A model generated the notes under the pieces. That model was not told the origin of the DNA and made no database searches. It saw nothing but the letters and a program-made list of their open reading frames with translations. A program made the position numbers and the translations under genes. A stretch of 64,000 nucleotides of DNA from Paenibacillus_AB hodogayensis (GTDB lineage Bacteria; Bacillota; Bacilli; Paenibacillales; NBRC-103111). The stretch is from contig NZ_BAAAYO010000001.1 in assembly GCF_039536325.1 (NCBI RefSeq), positions 682,001 to 746,000 on the forward strand, given 5' to 3'. Of the stretch, positions 25,122 through 33,724 are shown in pieces (position 1 is the stretch's first letter; the number at the start of each line of letters is the position of its first letter).

Positions 25122-26390
25122 TCACGCCTTCTTCTGACTCCGGGACCAAACGACAACCGGTATTAACAGCAAAGACAGGAATCCTCCTGCCAAGGAGAGC
25201 GTGGAGTAACTGGATTGGGCAACAATCATGCCGGAGAGCGCTCCTCCGGAAGCCCCGGCCAACGCGATCAGCACATCCACCGTGCCCTGCGTCTTCGCCC
25301 GAGTATGCGGCGGCGTCGCATCGATAATGGCTGCCGTACCGCTAATTAAGCCGAAATTCCAGCCCAAGCCAAGAAGCGCCAGCGCAAGAACGAGGAAAAC
25401 CATCGAATCGCCGGGCGCCAAGGCGGCAACTAGCCCCGCCAAGAGCAACGTAACGCCAGAGGCATAGGACATCATCGTACGCCCGTATTTATCTACGAGA
25501 ATGCCGGTAATCAGGGAAGGAAGGTACATCGCTGCAACATGGATGCCAATAACGATCCCAACGTCCCCCAGCCCGTGTCCGTGATGCTTCATATGAACCG
25601 GTGTCATGGTCATAATGGCTACCATCACAATTTGGGTTAACACCATGACCGTCGCCCCCACAACGATGCCCGACTTGCGAATGCCCGCTTCCGGAACAAT
25701 CGCCTCCGCGCCGTTCCGGCTTTGCTTGACGCGCTGCGCTTCCGCAATCGCCTTGGCAACGATGAACGGGTCAGGCCGAAGAAAGAGGAGAAGGATAATA
25801 CCCGCTAACAGATAAGCGACGGCTGCCAGCATAAACGGGCCCGACAGCGCGGGAGCGCCCATCGAAACAGCTACCCGCCCCGTAATAGTCACGAGATTCG
25901 GGCCAGCCACCGCGCCAAACGTCGTGAAAACCATAGCGGTGCTTATCGCTTTCGCCCGCTGCGTAGGCAGCGCCAAATCCGTACCGGCATAACGTGTCTG
26001 CAAATTCGTAGCTGTACCGGCACCATAGACTAATAAAGATATAAAGAGCAGCGGCAAATGATCGAAGACCGCTGCCAGGACGACGCCTACAGCGCCCAGT
26101 CCGCCCGTCAAAAAGCCGGCGGCCAGCCCGGCCCGGCGGCCTAAACGCTGGGATAAGCGACCGACCAAAAGCGCGGCGGCAGCGGACCCTAGCGTAAATA
26201 AGGCGGCGGGAACTCCCGCGTAGCTGTCCGTTCCGAGCATGTCTTGGGCGAGCAGCGCCCCGACCGTAACGCCTGCAGCCAACCCGGCTCCGCCAAAAAT
26301 TTGCGAAGCGATGACGACCAGCATAGTTCTTTTGAACAATTGGCGTTGCTTCTCGGGTGATTCGGTGTATTCCTGCAGCAGTTCTGACAT
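25122..26390 (-). CDS. MFS transporter
   Basis: 422 residues from the ATG at 26390 (GAGGGAGA upstream; a longer reading frame up to 26441 would overlap the ArsR gene). About 12 membrane segments. It has the loop motif VGRLSQRLGRRAGLAAGF and, in the second half, DKYGRTMMSYASG. It begins 20 bases after the ArsR-rhodanese stop, so the two form an operon. The ArsR partner suggests export of a toxic metal, metalloid or reactive sulfur-related compound; no substrate motif is decisive. Confidence 0.88.
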   Translation of the reverse strand: MSELLQEYTESPEKQRQLFKRTMLVVIASQIFGGAGLAAGVTVGALLAQDMLGTDSYAGVPAALFTLGSAAAALLVGRLSQRLGRRAGLAAGFLTGGLGAVGVVLAAVFDHLPLLFISLLVYGAGTATNLQTRYAGTDLALPTQRAKAISTAMVFTTFGAVAGPNLVTITGRVAVSMGAPALSGPFMLAAVAYLLAGIILLLFLRPDPFIVAKAIAEAQRVKQSRNGAEAIVPEAGIRKSGIVVGATVMVLTQIVMVAIMTMTPVHMKHHGHGLGDVGIVIGIHVAAMYLPSLITGILVDKYGRTMMSYASGVTLLLAGLVAALAPGDSMVFLVLALALLGLGWNFGLISGTAAIIDATPPHTRAKTQGTVDVLIALAGASGGALSGMIVAQSSYSTLSLAGGFLSLLLIPVVVWSRSQKKA

Positions 26391-26410
26391 CGTAGTATTC
26401 TCCCTCTGCT

Positions 26411-27079
26411 TTACGACATTGCCGCCTGATGCTCCCGCCATTCATAAACCCCTTCCTTCATCCGGAAAGCGGTAAACCCCTCATCTTGCATTTTCTTGAC
26501 CGCCTCGGCGGAAAACACGCAATACGGCCCGCGGCAATATGCCGCAATCCGGGTTTCTTTCGGAAGACTTTGCAGGTAATCATGCAGTTCCTCCATCGGG
26601 ACGGAAATCGCTCCCGGAATGTGGGCGGCTTCAAATTCATCGGCTGGGCGTACATCCAGCAGAATGATGCTGCCAGCATCCATTTTGCTCAACACTTCAG
26701 TAAGGGAAAGGGTTTGTAAATCGTCGCACTGCCCCGAGAAGTCGGTTTTAATTCGGGCAATGTCTCCAAGCTGCATTTCGCTGACCCGCCATAGGGAATT
26801 CAAAAAGCTTTCGATATAAGGGCTGGCCAAGGAATAGATGACATACGTCCCCTTCTTGTTAAACTTCACCAGGTTGGCATCGTGCAAAATTTGCAGATGG
26901 CGGGAAACGTTAGCCACACTCATCCCTGTTGCCTCGGCCATTTTCTCCACCGATTTTGGTCCTTGAGATAACAAATGCATAAGTTCCAACCGTTTATCGC
27001 TGGACAAGCATTTCCCGATTCGGGCAAACTGCCGGTACAAGTCGTCTTTGAAAGCGCGAGCGGGATGCTCTTGGTTCAT
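26411..27079 (-). CDS. ArsR regulator fused to a rhodanese domain
   Basis: 222 residues from the ATG at 27079. Residues about 20-100 are an ArsR winged helix (KSVEKMAEATGMSVANVSRH). Residues about 130-215 are a rhodanese domain with DVRPADEFEAAHIPGAISVP and the active-site loop YCRGPYCVFS, which holds two Cys. It has no obvious ArsR metal-site cysteine pair (no ELCVCD), so the rhodanese cysteines may carry or sense persulfide. A matching inverted repeat lies just upstream, so it is probably an autorepressor that also controls the MFS gene downstream. Confidence 0.92.
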   Translation of the reverse strand: MNQEHPARAFKDDLYRQFARIGKCLSSDKRLELMHLLSQGPKSVEKMAEATGMSVANVSRHLQILHDANLVKFNKKGTYVIYSLASPYIESFLNSLWRVSEMQLGDIARIKTDFSGQCDDLQTLSLTEVLSKMDAGSIILLDVRPADEFEAAHIPGAISVPMEELHDYLQSLPKETRIAAYCRGPYCVFSAEAVKKMQDEGFTAFRMKEGVYEWREHQAAMS

Positions 27080-27409
27080 ACCTTTCATCCTTTCTAAACT
27101 ATTCAATCAATTACTTGAATTATAATCGCGGTTTCTTTTTTACGTCAAGACTTCTGCTTGAAATAAATGATATTCGATGGAGGACCGGCGGGCAGACCCA
27201 GTTGACAGTAAAATCGAATGCTCATATAATGGTCACAGCAACTATAATCATGTCTATGATAAAAAGCTCACATCAAGCCGCATAAATAGTTGCTTCGACT
27301 ATTATCGCGATGCCTACTTTCTATTTATCATTTCAAGACATCTTCACCAATCGGGTCCAATACTTGCTAAGACAAATAATGACATAACAACAAAAAAGGA
27401 GGATGCAGG
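27080..27409. other. Divergent intergenic region (330 bases)
   Basis: Between the ArsR-rhodanese operon and an MFS gene. It carries the ArsR-type operator at 27101-27120 and a second inverted repeat AATAGT/ACTATT (27285-27303) nearer the MFS gene. One short open frame on the plus strand has no supporting features. Confidence 0.55.
27101..27120. promoter_or_regulatory. ArsR-type operator
   Basis: ATTCAA-TCAATTAC-TTGAAT, a perfect 6-base inverted repeat spaced by eight bases, lies 22 bases before the ArsR-rhodanese start. Size and spacing fit the imperfect 12-2-12 sites of the ArsR/SmtB family. Confidence 0.65.
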
Positions 27410-28792
27410 ATGACTCCATCCAGAAAAGAAGTCGGAATTTTTGACGCGCCTTACCGGGCGTTGACCATCGGGATCATTCTTGCCGTTACCACGGTAGCTT
27501 TTGAAGGACTGGCGATTACCACCATCGCCCCGAGTGTGGCGCAACAATTGCAGGGCCTTCACTGGTACGGATGGATCTTCAGCGCTTTTCTTTTGGCGCA
27601 AATCGTTGGAACGATGACAGTTGGCCAGCGGATCCAAAAAAACGGCGTGTTTGCTTCGTTTGTCGCGTCCATTCTCCTGTTCTTGGTCGGAATCGTCATT
27701 GCCGCCACTTCGGTGAATATGGGTACACTGATTTGGGGAAGAGTGTTTCAGGGATTCGGTGCGGGAGCTATCATCACATGCGTTTACTACAGCATCACGT
27801 TAGGTTATCCCGATCGGCTGAGAACGAAAATATTGGCCGTCTTTTCAAGCGCCTATATTTTGCCTGCGTTAGCGGGACCCTACATTGCTGGACTGTTGGC
27901 GGAGTATTTGTCATGGCGATTTGTATTTTGGCTCGTGCTTCCTTTTATCGGGTTGGCCGTTGTTCTCACGCTCCCCGCTTTTCGCAAATTTCCGGCAGGC
28001 GATAAGTCGGTCCGGCAGAACGGGCGCAAAGAAGGATACGCCGTATTGCTTGCGCTAGGAACAGGGCTGCTGCTTAGCGGGCTCGGCATGCTTACGGACT
28101 GGAAAGGCATGGCGCTGTCAGTGGCTGGATTTCTGATCATGATTGTGCCTTTGCGCAAGCTGCTGCCCGCGGGGACGTTCAGCGCAAGAAGGGGATTGCC
28201 TGCCACGATTTTTTCAAGAGGTTTGTTTGTCGCTTGTTATAATGCCACGGAAAGCTATGTGGTACTAGCGTTGACGGATGTGAAAAAAATGCCGGCGGAT
28301 TTGGCCGGATTAATTGTGGCAGCAGGCGCATTAAGCTGGTCGGCGGCGGCTTGGCTCCAATCCAGATTGGATTCCAAAGATCACGGGGCAGGACGGAACA
28401 AACGGGTCATGACCGGCATCGGCTTCATGATCGTAGGCGTTGCCGCCGTTATGCTCGCTGTCGGTTTGTCCGAAGGCGGAATCGTATTCGCGATTATATC
28501 CCAATTGTTCACGGGATTCGGCATCGGCTTGGCGCACCCTACAACAGGAGCAATCGCCTTGCAGCACGCCCGTACCGGAGAAGAAGGCGAAGTATCCGCA
28601 AGCCTGCAGTTTACAGACGCGTTCAGTCCGGGGTTAAGCATCGGCATCGGCGGGGCTTTCATTGCGATAAGCCAGAGCTTGAATTGGGGGCTGTTAACCG
28701 GTATTTTGCTGGCGTTGTCTCTTCAACTGCTGCTGGTCATTCTGAGTTTTGCCATTTCCTTTCGCATCAAACAATTGAAACGCTCGGCATAA
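27410..28792 (+). CDS. MFS transporter (multidrug type)
   Basis: 460 residues with AAGGAGG seven bases before the ATG. About 12-14 membrane segments. In helix 1 it has TTVAFEGLAITTIAPSVAQQ, resembling the D1-like motif of DHA antiporters, then GRVFQGFGAGAIITC in helix 4 and PALAGPYIAGLLAEYLSWR in helix 5 (motif C). It probably exports drugs or metabolites. It is transcribed alone with a terminator directly after; the regulator is unknown. Confidence 0.88.
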   Translation: MTPSRKEVGIFDAPYRALTIGIILAVTTVAFEGLAITTIAPSVAQQLQGLHWYGWIFSAFLLAQIVGTMTVGQRIQKNGVFASFVASILLFLVGIVIAATSVNMGTLIWGRVFQGFGAGAIITCVYYSITLGYPDRLRTKILAVFSSAYILPALAGPYIAGLLAEYLSWRFVFWLVLPFIGLAVVLTLPAFRKFPAGDKSVRQNGRKEGYAVLLALGTGLLLSGLGMLTDWKGMALSVAGFLIMIVPLRKLLPAGTFSARRGLPATIFSRGLFVACYNATESYVVLALTDVKKMPADLAGLIVAAGALSWSAAAWLQSRLDSKDHGAGRNKRVMTGIGFMIVGVAAVMLAVGLSEGGIVFAIISQLFTGFGIGLAHPTTGAIALQHARTGEEGEVSASLQFTDAFSPGLSIGIGGAFIAISQSLNWGLLTGILLALSLQLLLVILSFAISFRIKQLKRSA

Positions 28793-28815
28793 TGCCGGCG
28801 GCTGTATGAAACTAA

Positions 28816-28860
28816 AAAACGGACTGCTATCCCTTGAGAGGGAGGACGGTCCGTTTTCGG
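28816..28860 (+). terminator. Terminator after the MFS gene
   Basis: AAAACGGAC (28816-28824) pairs with GTCCGTTTT (28849-28857), with an inner stem TCCCTT/GAGGGA. It lies between convergent genes and can act both ways. Confidence 0.7.
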
Positions 28861-28892
28861 GTTGCTTGATGAGAATTGGCTTGGCCGGGCTC

Positions 28893-29900
28893 TTACTTGT
28901 TTTTACCGGTTAGTATGTTGGTCAACAAATCAACTTGCTTGGTCACCGCAATTGGATCGCTTTGCAAAAACAAGTCGTAATCGATCGTGTACACCTTACC
29001 GTTTTTTACGGCACCTAGATTATTCCAGATTCCTGTTTTCTTGAAGCTTTCAAATGCGGCCCGATTGCCATCATTCACGGCTACGAAGAGGTTGTCGCCA
29101 ATGAATTCGGATAAAACCTCAGCCGACACTTCGGAGTAAGGAGGCTTCTGCCCGCTGTTAATTAAATCGCTTAACACTTTTTGCTGCGGCTTTAAACCCA
29201 AGTACTTGTACAAAATATTGCCGCCCATGTTCTGATCCCGGTACACGCGGGGAGATTTCTCAAAAAAGCTTACGATCGTAAACGTTTCATTCGCCGGGAT
29301 CGCTTCATTGACTTGCTTCTTGGCTGCGACAATCTTTTTCTCAAACTCTTCGGTCCAGCGCTTCGCCTCTTCTTCTTTCCCGAGAATATCGCCCATTAGC
29401 GCAATATCTTTCACCGGGTCGTAGTAAGGCTCGATGACGATCGTAGGAGCGATTTTGGAAAATGCGTCATATCCCCCGCCCGACTCCACGTAAGCATCGA
29501 TCAGAATAATTAAATCCGGATCAAGCGAAGTGATTTTTTCCAAATTCAGCGGAACGCCCAAGTCTTCCATACCTTTGGTATCGATCGCCGGATTTTGCAA
29601 AATGTAAGTGGAGGAACCGAGCGGTTTGACGCCAAGCGCCATAGGTTGCCCCACATGGAAAGCCGTAACGATTCTTTTCGGCTGTTTCGGAATTGCCGTT
29701 TCGCCGCGCAGATGTTTGTATACTCGCGTTCCATCCGCTTTATTGCTATCCTTCGTTCCGGCGTGGGTCGAAGGAGATTGCGCTGCTGAAGGTTGATTTG
29801 CAGGGCTGCCCTGATTTCCTCCAGTCTGGCACGCGCTCAGCAGCAAGGTCAAGCACAGCAGCATCACTGCGGCCAGAGATGTTTTCTTATCCCGATACAT
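28893..29900 (-). CDS. Iron-siderophore-binding lipoprotein, in frame with the AraC gene
   Basis: 335 residues from the ATG at 29900. The signal peptide is MYRDKKTSLAAVMLLCLTLL with lipobox LLSAC. The class III binding fold shows AIPKQPKRIVTAFHVG near 75, SLDPDLIILIDAYVESGG near 135 and the final NGKVYTIDYDLFLQ. It captures a ferric siderophore for a FecCD permease not encoded nearby. A Fur box lies 27-45 bases upstream, and AAGGGG lies 14 bases upstream, which is long. No stop separates it from the preceding AraC frame, but its intact signal peptide argues for independent initiation. Confidence 0.88.
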   Translation of the reverse strand: MYRDKKTSLAAVMLLCLTLLLSACQTGGNQGSPANQPSAAQSPSTHAGTKDSNKADGTRVYKHLRGETAIPKQPKRIVTAFHVGQPMALGVKPLGSSTYILQNPAIDTKGMEDLGVPLNLEKITSLDPDLIILIDAYVESGGGYDAFSKIAPTIVIEPYYDPVKDIALMGDILGKEEEAKRWTEEFEKKIVAAKKQVNEAIPANETFTIVSFFEKSPRVYRDQNMGGNILYKYLGLKPQQKVLSDLINSGQKPPYSEVSAEVLSEFIGDNLFVAVNDGNRAAFESFKKTGIWNNLGAVKNGKVYTIDYDLFLQSDPIAVTKQVDLLTNILTGKNK

Positions 29901-30860
29901 AGCTTTTTCTGTATCCCCTTCCTCATAATAATGATTTTCATTCTCATCAATACTATAAAGAAAGGGACTTTCCGAAACAATGGATAATGTTGAACGCGCG
30001 GATGGAATATGCTGAACCTCTCGTTGGATCTCCGCTCTTTTCCGAAATTGAATCGGAGAGAGGCCGGACTGCTTCTTGAATAACCGGCTGAAATAATAGA
30101 CATCCGCATACCCTACGGATTGCGCGATTTTCTGAATGCTCCACTCCGTCGACGCTAGTCGTTCCCTCGCTCGGTCCATGCGGATCTGTATCAAGTAATC
30201 TATCGGACTCGTCCCCACCTGTGCCTTGAACACACGGGACATGTAGCTGATACTGCAATCCAGCAGTTCCGCCAAATCTTCCATGGCAATCGACTCCTCG
30301 TAATGCTCGTCGATATACCTTAAGATCTGCGTTACCAAATCCGGACTGCCGCCCTTCGCTTCCTTTTCCGGCATTTGTCTCAAAAGCTCATGTACAAATC
30401 CATAAAACAGGGCCTTCACCTGCAAATGGTCCAGCCCCTTCTCCTTCCGCCACAACCGCTCCATCCTGCGCATGCTGTCATACAAGAAAAACGGATTCTG
30501 CGGCACGACATGGTAGGAAGCGTGAAACGGACCGGACTGTTCCGCCAGACGCGAGAGCGTTGGTCCGAGCGGGAACGGAAACAACGCCTTATAAAATACG
30601 AGGTAATAGGCAAATTTGTCGGCTGTAGGCACGATTTCCAGAGTGCCGTCTTTGCCGCTGTGCAGAACGTGAAATCGCCGCATCATATGCGCTTTCCCAT
30701 CGATCTTCACGCAAGCCTGTCCCTGCGCAGCCAATAAAAATGCAGTGGTCGGCAATTTATAGGCATGCACCGCTTCCCCGCCAGTCAACAAGCGATGCCG
30801 AATATCCATGATTTTGACAGCCGCTTGATTCCACAGCAAGATCTGTTCGTCCCAGTCCAT
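28893..30860 (-). CDS. AraC regulator whose frame runs on into the siderophore-binding lipoprotein
   Basis: From the ATG at 30860 (AAAGGA eight bases upstream) 655 codons are open. Residues 1-150 are a cupin-like sensor, and about 185-285 a double AraC helix-turn-helix (AMEDLAELLDCSISYMSRVF; IQKIAQSVGYADVYYFSRLF). About 35 residues later the frame enters the lipoprotein at codon 321 without a stop. The codons between include those of a Fur box and a ribosome-binding site, so this looks like a regulator gene that lost its stop. A full-length product would bury a lipoprotein signal inside a cytoplasmic protein. It should activate the lipoprotein gene. Confidence 0.75.
   Translation of the reverse strand: MDWDEQILLWNQAAVKIMDIRHRLLTGGEAVHAYKLPTTAFLLAAQGQACVKIDGKAHMMRRFHVLHSGKDGTLEIVPTADKFAYYLVFYKALFPFPLGPTLSRLAEQSGPFHASYHVVPQNPFFLYDSMRRMERLWRKEKGLDHLQVKALFYGFVHELLRQMPEKEAKGGSPDLVTQILRYIDEHYEESIAMEDLAELLDCSISYMSRVFKAQVGTSPIDYLIQIRMDRARERLASTEWSIQKIAQSVGYADVYYFSRLFKKQSGLSPIQFRKRAEIQREVQHIPSARSTLSIVSESPFLYSIDENENHYYEEGDTEKAMYRDKKTSLAAVMLLCLTLLLSACQTGGNQGSPANQPSAAQSPSTHAGTKDSNKADGTRVYKHLRGETAIPKQPKRIVTAFHVGQPMALGVKPLGSSTYILQNPAIDTKGMEDLGVPLNLEKITSLDPDLIILIDAYVESGGGYDAFSKIAPTIVIEPYYDPVKDIALMGDILGKEEEAKRWTEEFEKKIVAAKKQVNEAIPANETFTIVSFFEKSPRVYRDQNMGGNILYKYLGLKPQQKVLSDLINSGQKPPYSEVSAEVLSEFIGDNLFVAVNDGNRAAFESFKKTGIWNNLGAVKNGKVYTIDYDLFLQSDPIAVTKQVDLLTNILTGKNK
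29927..29945. promoter_or_regulatory. Fur box inside the AraC reading frame
   Basis: Read on the minus strand, GAGAATGAAAATCATTATT matches the 19-base Fur consensus at 16 positions. It lies 27-45 bases upstream of the lipoprotein ATG and is itself translated in the long AraC frame. Confidence 0.65.
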
Positions 30861-31001
30861 GGTCAGTTCCTTTTCCCGTTTAAAGTCAGCCGTATGTAGC
30901 CGGTAGCTGCAAGTTCTTCCCGTAATTATATCAAAAATCGTACGCTGACCTAAACTGTTTCCATCCATGGACCGGCAAATCCATTACAAGCTGCTCTCTC
31001 G

Positions 31002-31223
31002 CTAAACGCCTGACTCGATTCCAGCCCATTTTCGAAGGTGCTGGGCATAGTTTGACGTCATGAGCCAAAGATCCCCATCCCGTACTTCCGCGAATCGGTA
31101 AGGGAACGTCTCGTCACGGACAATTTCAAAACCAAGCGCCCTATAGAAAGCGATGCTTTCATCAACATTTTCACTGGGCAGCATAGGTTCTATACTTATC
31201 GAAGATCGCTCCATCCTCTTCAC
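31002..31223 (-). pseudogene. VOC (glyoxalase/bleomycin-resistance-like) protein, truncated
   Basis: 73 residues. It contains the first beta-alpha-beta unit of a VOC domain (EPMLPSENVDESIAFYRALG FEIV as a broken run, then RFAEVRDGDLWLM) and stops where the second half should begin; family members usually have 110 or more residues. A GTG start overlaps the stop of the DedA-like gene (GTGA). It is either a remnant or a half-domain protein; I favour remnant. Confidence 0.6.
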
Positions 31224-31837
31224 TCACTCCCGACATCCTTGGATGATCTTTCTTCATTTTCCTGAAGTCGTTTAAGTTTCCTCTGCCGTACTTTATATCG
31301 GACCAGCAGGAAAAGCAGAATAAGCGGGATGCCAATCACAAGCATATACAATGTGACTTCATGGACCATATCCGCAGCCGAGCGGCCGTAGATATAGAAG
31401 AGCGTTCCAACTGCATAAAATTTAACCGCCCTGCCAACCGCCGCATACGCGAGAAGCTTCCACAGCGGGAAGTTCAAGGAGCCCGAAAGAATCGTGAATA
31501 CTTTAAATGGAATCGGCGTGAAGGAACCGATCAAAATGGCAGCTTCCCCGTTTTTACGAAAGAGCTCTCTGGCTTTATCGACCCAAGTCTTTTTCAGCAT
31601 CTTGTAAAGTACGGTACTTCCGATTTTCTTGCCGATGTAATAGCCGACCGGGGAACCAAGCAAACAAGCGGCAAACCCGACCGTTGCCAGCCAGAGCGCT
31701 TCGTTCGGATTCACAAGACTAAGCGGTATTTGTAGAAACAGAGCTGGAATCGGAAATATGATAGCATCCAAAAAGGCATGCACGAACAGCCCGAGTGCTC
31801 CAAATGCCGATAAATAATCGATAATGTTTTGAACCAT
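31220..31837 (-). CDS. DedA/VTT family membrane protein
   Basis: 205 residues, about five hydrophobic segments. The VTT region holds GSPVGYYIGKKIGS near 60 and NGEAAILIGSFTPIPFKVFT near 95, the conserved loop that in DedA proteins is F/YxxRxxPxxR-like and here reads SFTPIPFK. The family moves lipids such as undecaprenyl phosphate or phosphatidylethanolamine across the membrane. This subgroup (YqaA-like) is poorly characterised. A basic C-terminal tail is present. The leader before it is about 200 bases long. Confidence 0.85.
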   Translation of the reverse strand: MVQNIIDYLSAFGALGLFVHAFLDAIIFPIPALFLQIPLSLVNPNEALWLATVGFAACLLGSPVGYYIGKKIGSTVLYKMLKKTWVDKARELFRKNGEAAILIGSFTPIPFKVFTILSGSLNFPLWKLLAYAAVGRAVKFYAVGTLFYIYGRSAADMVHEVTLYMLVIGIPLILLFLLVRYKVRQRKLKRLQENEERSSKDVGSE

Positions 31838-32032
31838 GTAGGCTCCTCTCCTGAAATAGGCTCGTTCATGATGCTGCGGACCTCCAAGAAGTCCCTTCTA
31901 TTCACGGGGCAAAATCCGACACTTGGCGCGCCCCCGTTAACGATGGCAAGCTTTCTTCTAGTAATACGTCTAGGGTTGAGCCTGGTTTCGCTATTCTCCC
32001 TGCGGAGCTCGTTGGTCCACCGGCATGAAATA
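31838..32032 (-). other. Long untranslated leader before the DedA-like gene
   Basis: About 195 bases between the upstream terminator and the start codon hold several possible stems on the minus strand (GGGGGC with GCCCC; CTCC with GGAG; GGGACTTC with GAGGTCC). I could not match it to a riboswitch class I know, and its open frames look non-coding. Confidence 0.35.
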
Positions 32033-32060
32033 CAAAAGCGCCCGATAAGCTCGGACGCCT
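32033..32060 (-). terminator. Terminator after the stalk-domain protein gene
   Basis: On the minus strand GCGTCCGA, loop GCTTA, TCGGGCGC, then TTTTGTATTT. Confidence 0.75.
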
Positions 32061-32096
32061 TGTAGTCAGCAGAATACGCAGATTTTTTTTCAATCC

Positions 32097-32402
32097 TCAC
32101 TTTAAGGGTTGCGTGGGGGTCATTTCCCCCATATTCATGGGAACGGGCGTTTTCAACAAAATCGTGCGGGTTGCATCGTCATAGTCTACTTCGGCGCCGA
32201 GCAGCCCGGCCACTTCGCGGACCGGCAGATAGGACGAGCCGTCCACGACGATAGGCGATGTCTGCAGCGTCTTCTCGGTTCCATTCACTTTAATAACGAA
32301 TTTCGTAACAGTCGCCTGCACCGTCTCGTTCATCGCAGCCAAGGCTGTCGATGCTGACCCGAGCATAAGACCGAGTGACAGAGCAATAATTACTTTTTTC
32401 AA
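32097..32402 (-). CDS. Secreted stalk (copper amine oxidase N-terminal-like) domain protein
   Basis: 101 residues. The signal peptide is about 1-23 (cleavage after ALA), followed by one stalk domain: FVIKVNGTEKTL, SPIVVDGSSYLPVREVAGLL and VDYDDATRTILLK are its typical strands. Such domains are common on exported Paenibacillus proteins and probably serve in surface attachment or protein contacts. Here it is the only domain. It is transcribed alone with its own terminator. Confidence 0.88.
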   Translation of the reverse strand: MKKVIIALSLGLMLGSASTALAAMNETVQATVTKFVIKVNGTEKTLQTSPIVVDGSSYLPVREVAGLLGAEVDYDDATRTILLKTPVPMNMGEMTPTQPLK

Positions 32403-32588
32403 TGATATCCGCTCCTCTGAATCATCTATACCTTACACGATTCATTGTACCGCTCAACTTAGGCAAAACTTTGGACGAATTGTGGAAAAACCGTGGGATA
32501 TGTTACCAAAGTGAAATTCTGTTCTCGGGGGCATGGGCTCATGAGCATCGATTGTCTTAGAACCCGGAAAATGATGGGCTTAAATTTG

Positions 32589-32602
32589 TGATTGACCAAT
32601 CA
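32589..32602. promoter_or_regulatory. Palindrome upstream of the epimerase gene
   Basis: TGATTGACCAATCA (TGATTG-AC-CAATCA) lies about 70 bases upstream of the start, with related TGATT/AATTGA words after it. It is a candidate repressor site; no regulator gene is adjacent. Confidence 0.35.
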
Positions 32603-32669
32603 ATAACACCATGATATATTGATTTCAAGTTAGTAATTGATTAATAACAAAGAACTTGAGGTGATTCTC

Positions 32670-33635
32670 TTGAAAAAAGCAATGGTGATAGGAGCAACGG
32701 GAGGCACTGGCGCTTCCGTTACGGAGGAACTGGTCAAGCGAGGGATACCGACGGTGGCCTTCGGACGATCTCGGCAGAAGCTGGAGCAGCTTAGAAGCAG
32801 GCTGGGCAACCCCGAGCATTTGACCCTCGCGTTAGGTGATGCGTTCCAGCCGGATAGCATCGTATCCGCTTCGGAGGGCGTAGACGTCCTCTTCCATTGT
32901 GCAAACGTGCTGTATCACGAGATGGTAACCAAGCTCATTCCGTTGGGTGAATCGGTGATGGAAGCAGCGGATCGGCTGAGCTTACAAGTAGTCGTCATCG
33001 ATGGCATCTATCCCTATGGAAGAAGACGGATGGACCTGGTGACCGAGGAGCATCCGAAGCAGCCCCATACGAAGAAGGGCAAGACCAGGCTCGCTTACGA
33101 GAAGATGCTGTTCGATGGGAAATGGAGCCGGGCTAAGGTCATGATCGTCCGTTTGCCTGATTATTACGGCCCGACGGCGAATGAGGCTTCTTATCTCGGC
33201 TCTACGCTCGAATCGGTAGCCGCCGGCAAGATGGCCTTTTTCATAGGCAACATGCATGTTCCGCGGGAGTATATCTACTTGCCGGACGCGGCGTTCATGA
33301 TTGCGGAACTGGCCGGCAGAGACGAGGCTTACGGGCAGAACTGGAATATTCCCGGTGCAGGGTTAATTTCGGGCAAAGAGATCGTTCGGATAGCCCGTCA
33401 GGCAAGCAATAGCACCAAACCAGTCCTTCCGCTAGGAAAACTGGGGCTCTCTCTGCTCGGCATGTCCATACCGGTCATGAAGGAAATCGTGGAGATGCTT
33501 TATTTGACCGAAGAGCCGCTGGTCTTGAGCGGGGACAAATATAAGCGTTTGATCGGGCCGATTAAGGCGACGAGGTTCGAAGAGGGAATTAATACTACGA
33601 TTCGCGCGTTGCACAGAAAAAGTGCTCAACCTTAA
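32670..33635 (+). CDS. NAD-dependent epimerase/dehydratase family protein
   Basis: 321 residues from a TTG at 32670 with GAGGTG six bases upstream. The extended-SDR/NmrA-type nucleotide-binding loop is GATGGTGASV near residue 8. The protein continues with DVLFHCANVLYH and a VDGIYPYGRR segment; a YEKML sequence near 140 (LAYEKMLF) may supply the catalytic Tyr-Lys region. It resembles nucleoside-diphosphate-sugar epimerase-like proteins of unknown substrate. It is transcribed alone and ends at a strong hairpin. Confidence 0.85.
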   Translation: MKKAMVIGATGGTGASVTEELVKRGIPTVAFGRSRQKLEQLRSRLGNPEHLTLALGDAFQPDSIVSASEGVDVLFHCANVLYHEMVTKLIPLGESVMEAADRLSLQVVVIDGIYPYGRRRMDLVTEEHPKQPHTKKGKTRLAYEKMLFDGKWSRAKVMIVRLPDYYGPTANEASYLGSTLESVAAGKMAFFIGNMHVPREYIYLPDAAFMIAELAGRDEAYGQNWNIPGAGLISGKEIVRIARQASNSTKPVLPLGKLGLSLLGMSIPVMKEIVEMLYLTEEPLVLSGDKYKRLIGPIKATRFEEGINTTIRALHRKSAQP

Positions 33636-33724
33636 CAGCTGCACGGGGGCTTAACTTCTTGCACAACCGAGCCTTCAATAGCTGGAAAATATGTCCTGGT
33701 TGGGCGCGTCAACAAGAAACAGGG

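Noticed and set aside
27177..27413. Small plus-strand frame before the MFS gene
   Set aside because: No ribosome-binding site, and it overlaps the strong AAGGAGG and ATG of the MFS gene in another frame.
31838..32032. Known riboswitch before the DedA-like gene
   Set aside because: I compared the leader by eye with c-di-AMP, Mn, Mg, guanidine, fluoride and T-box motifs, as I remember them, and found no convincing match. It is kept only as an unidentified leader.
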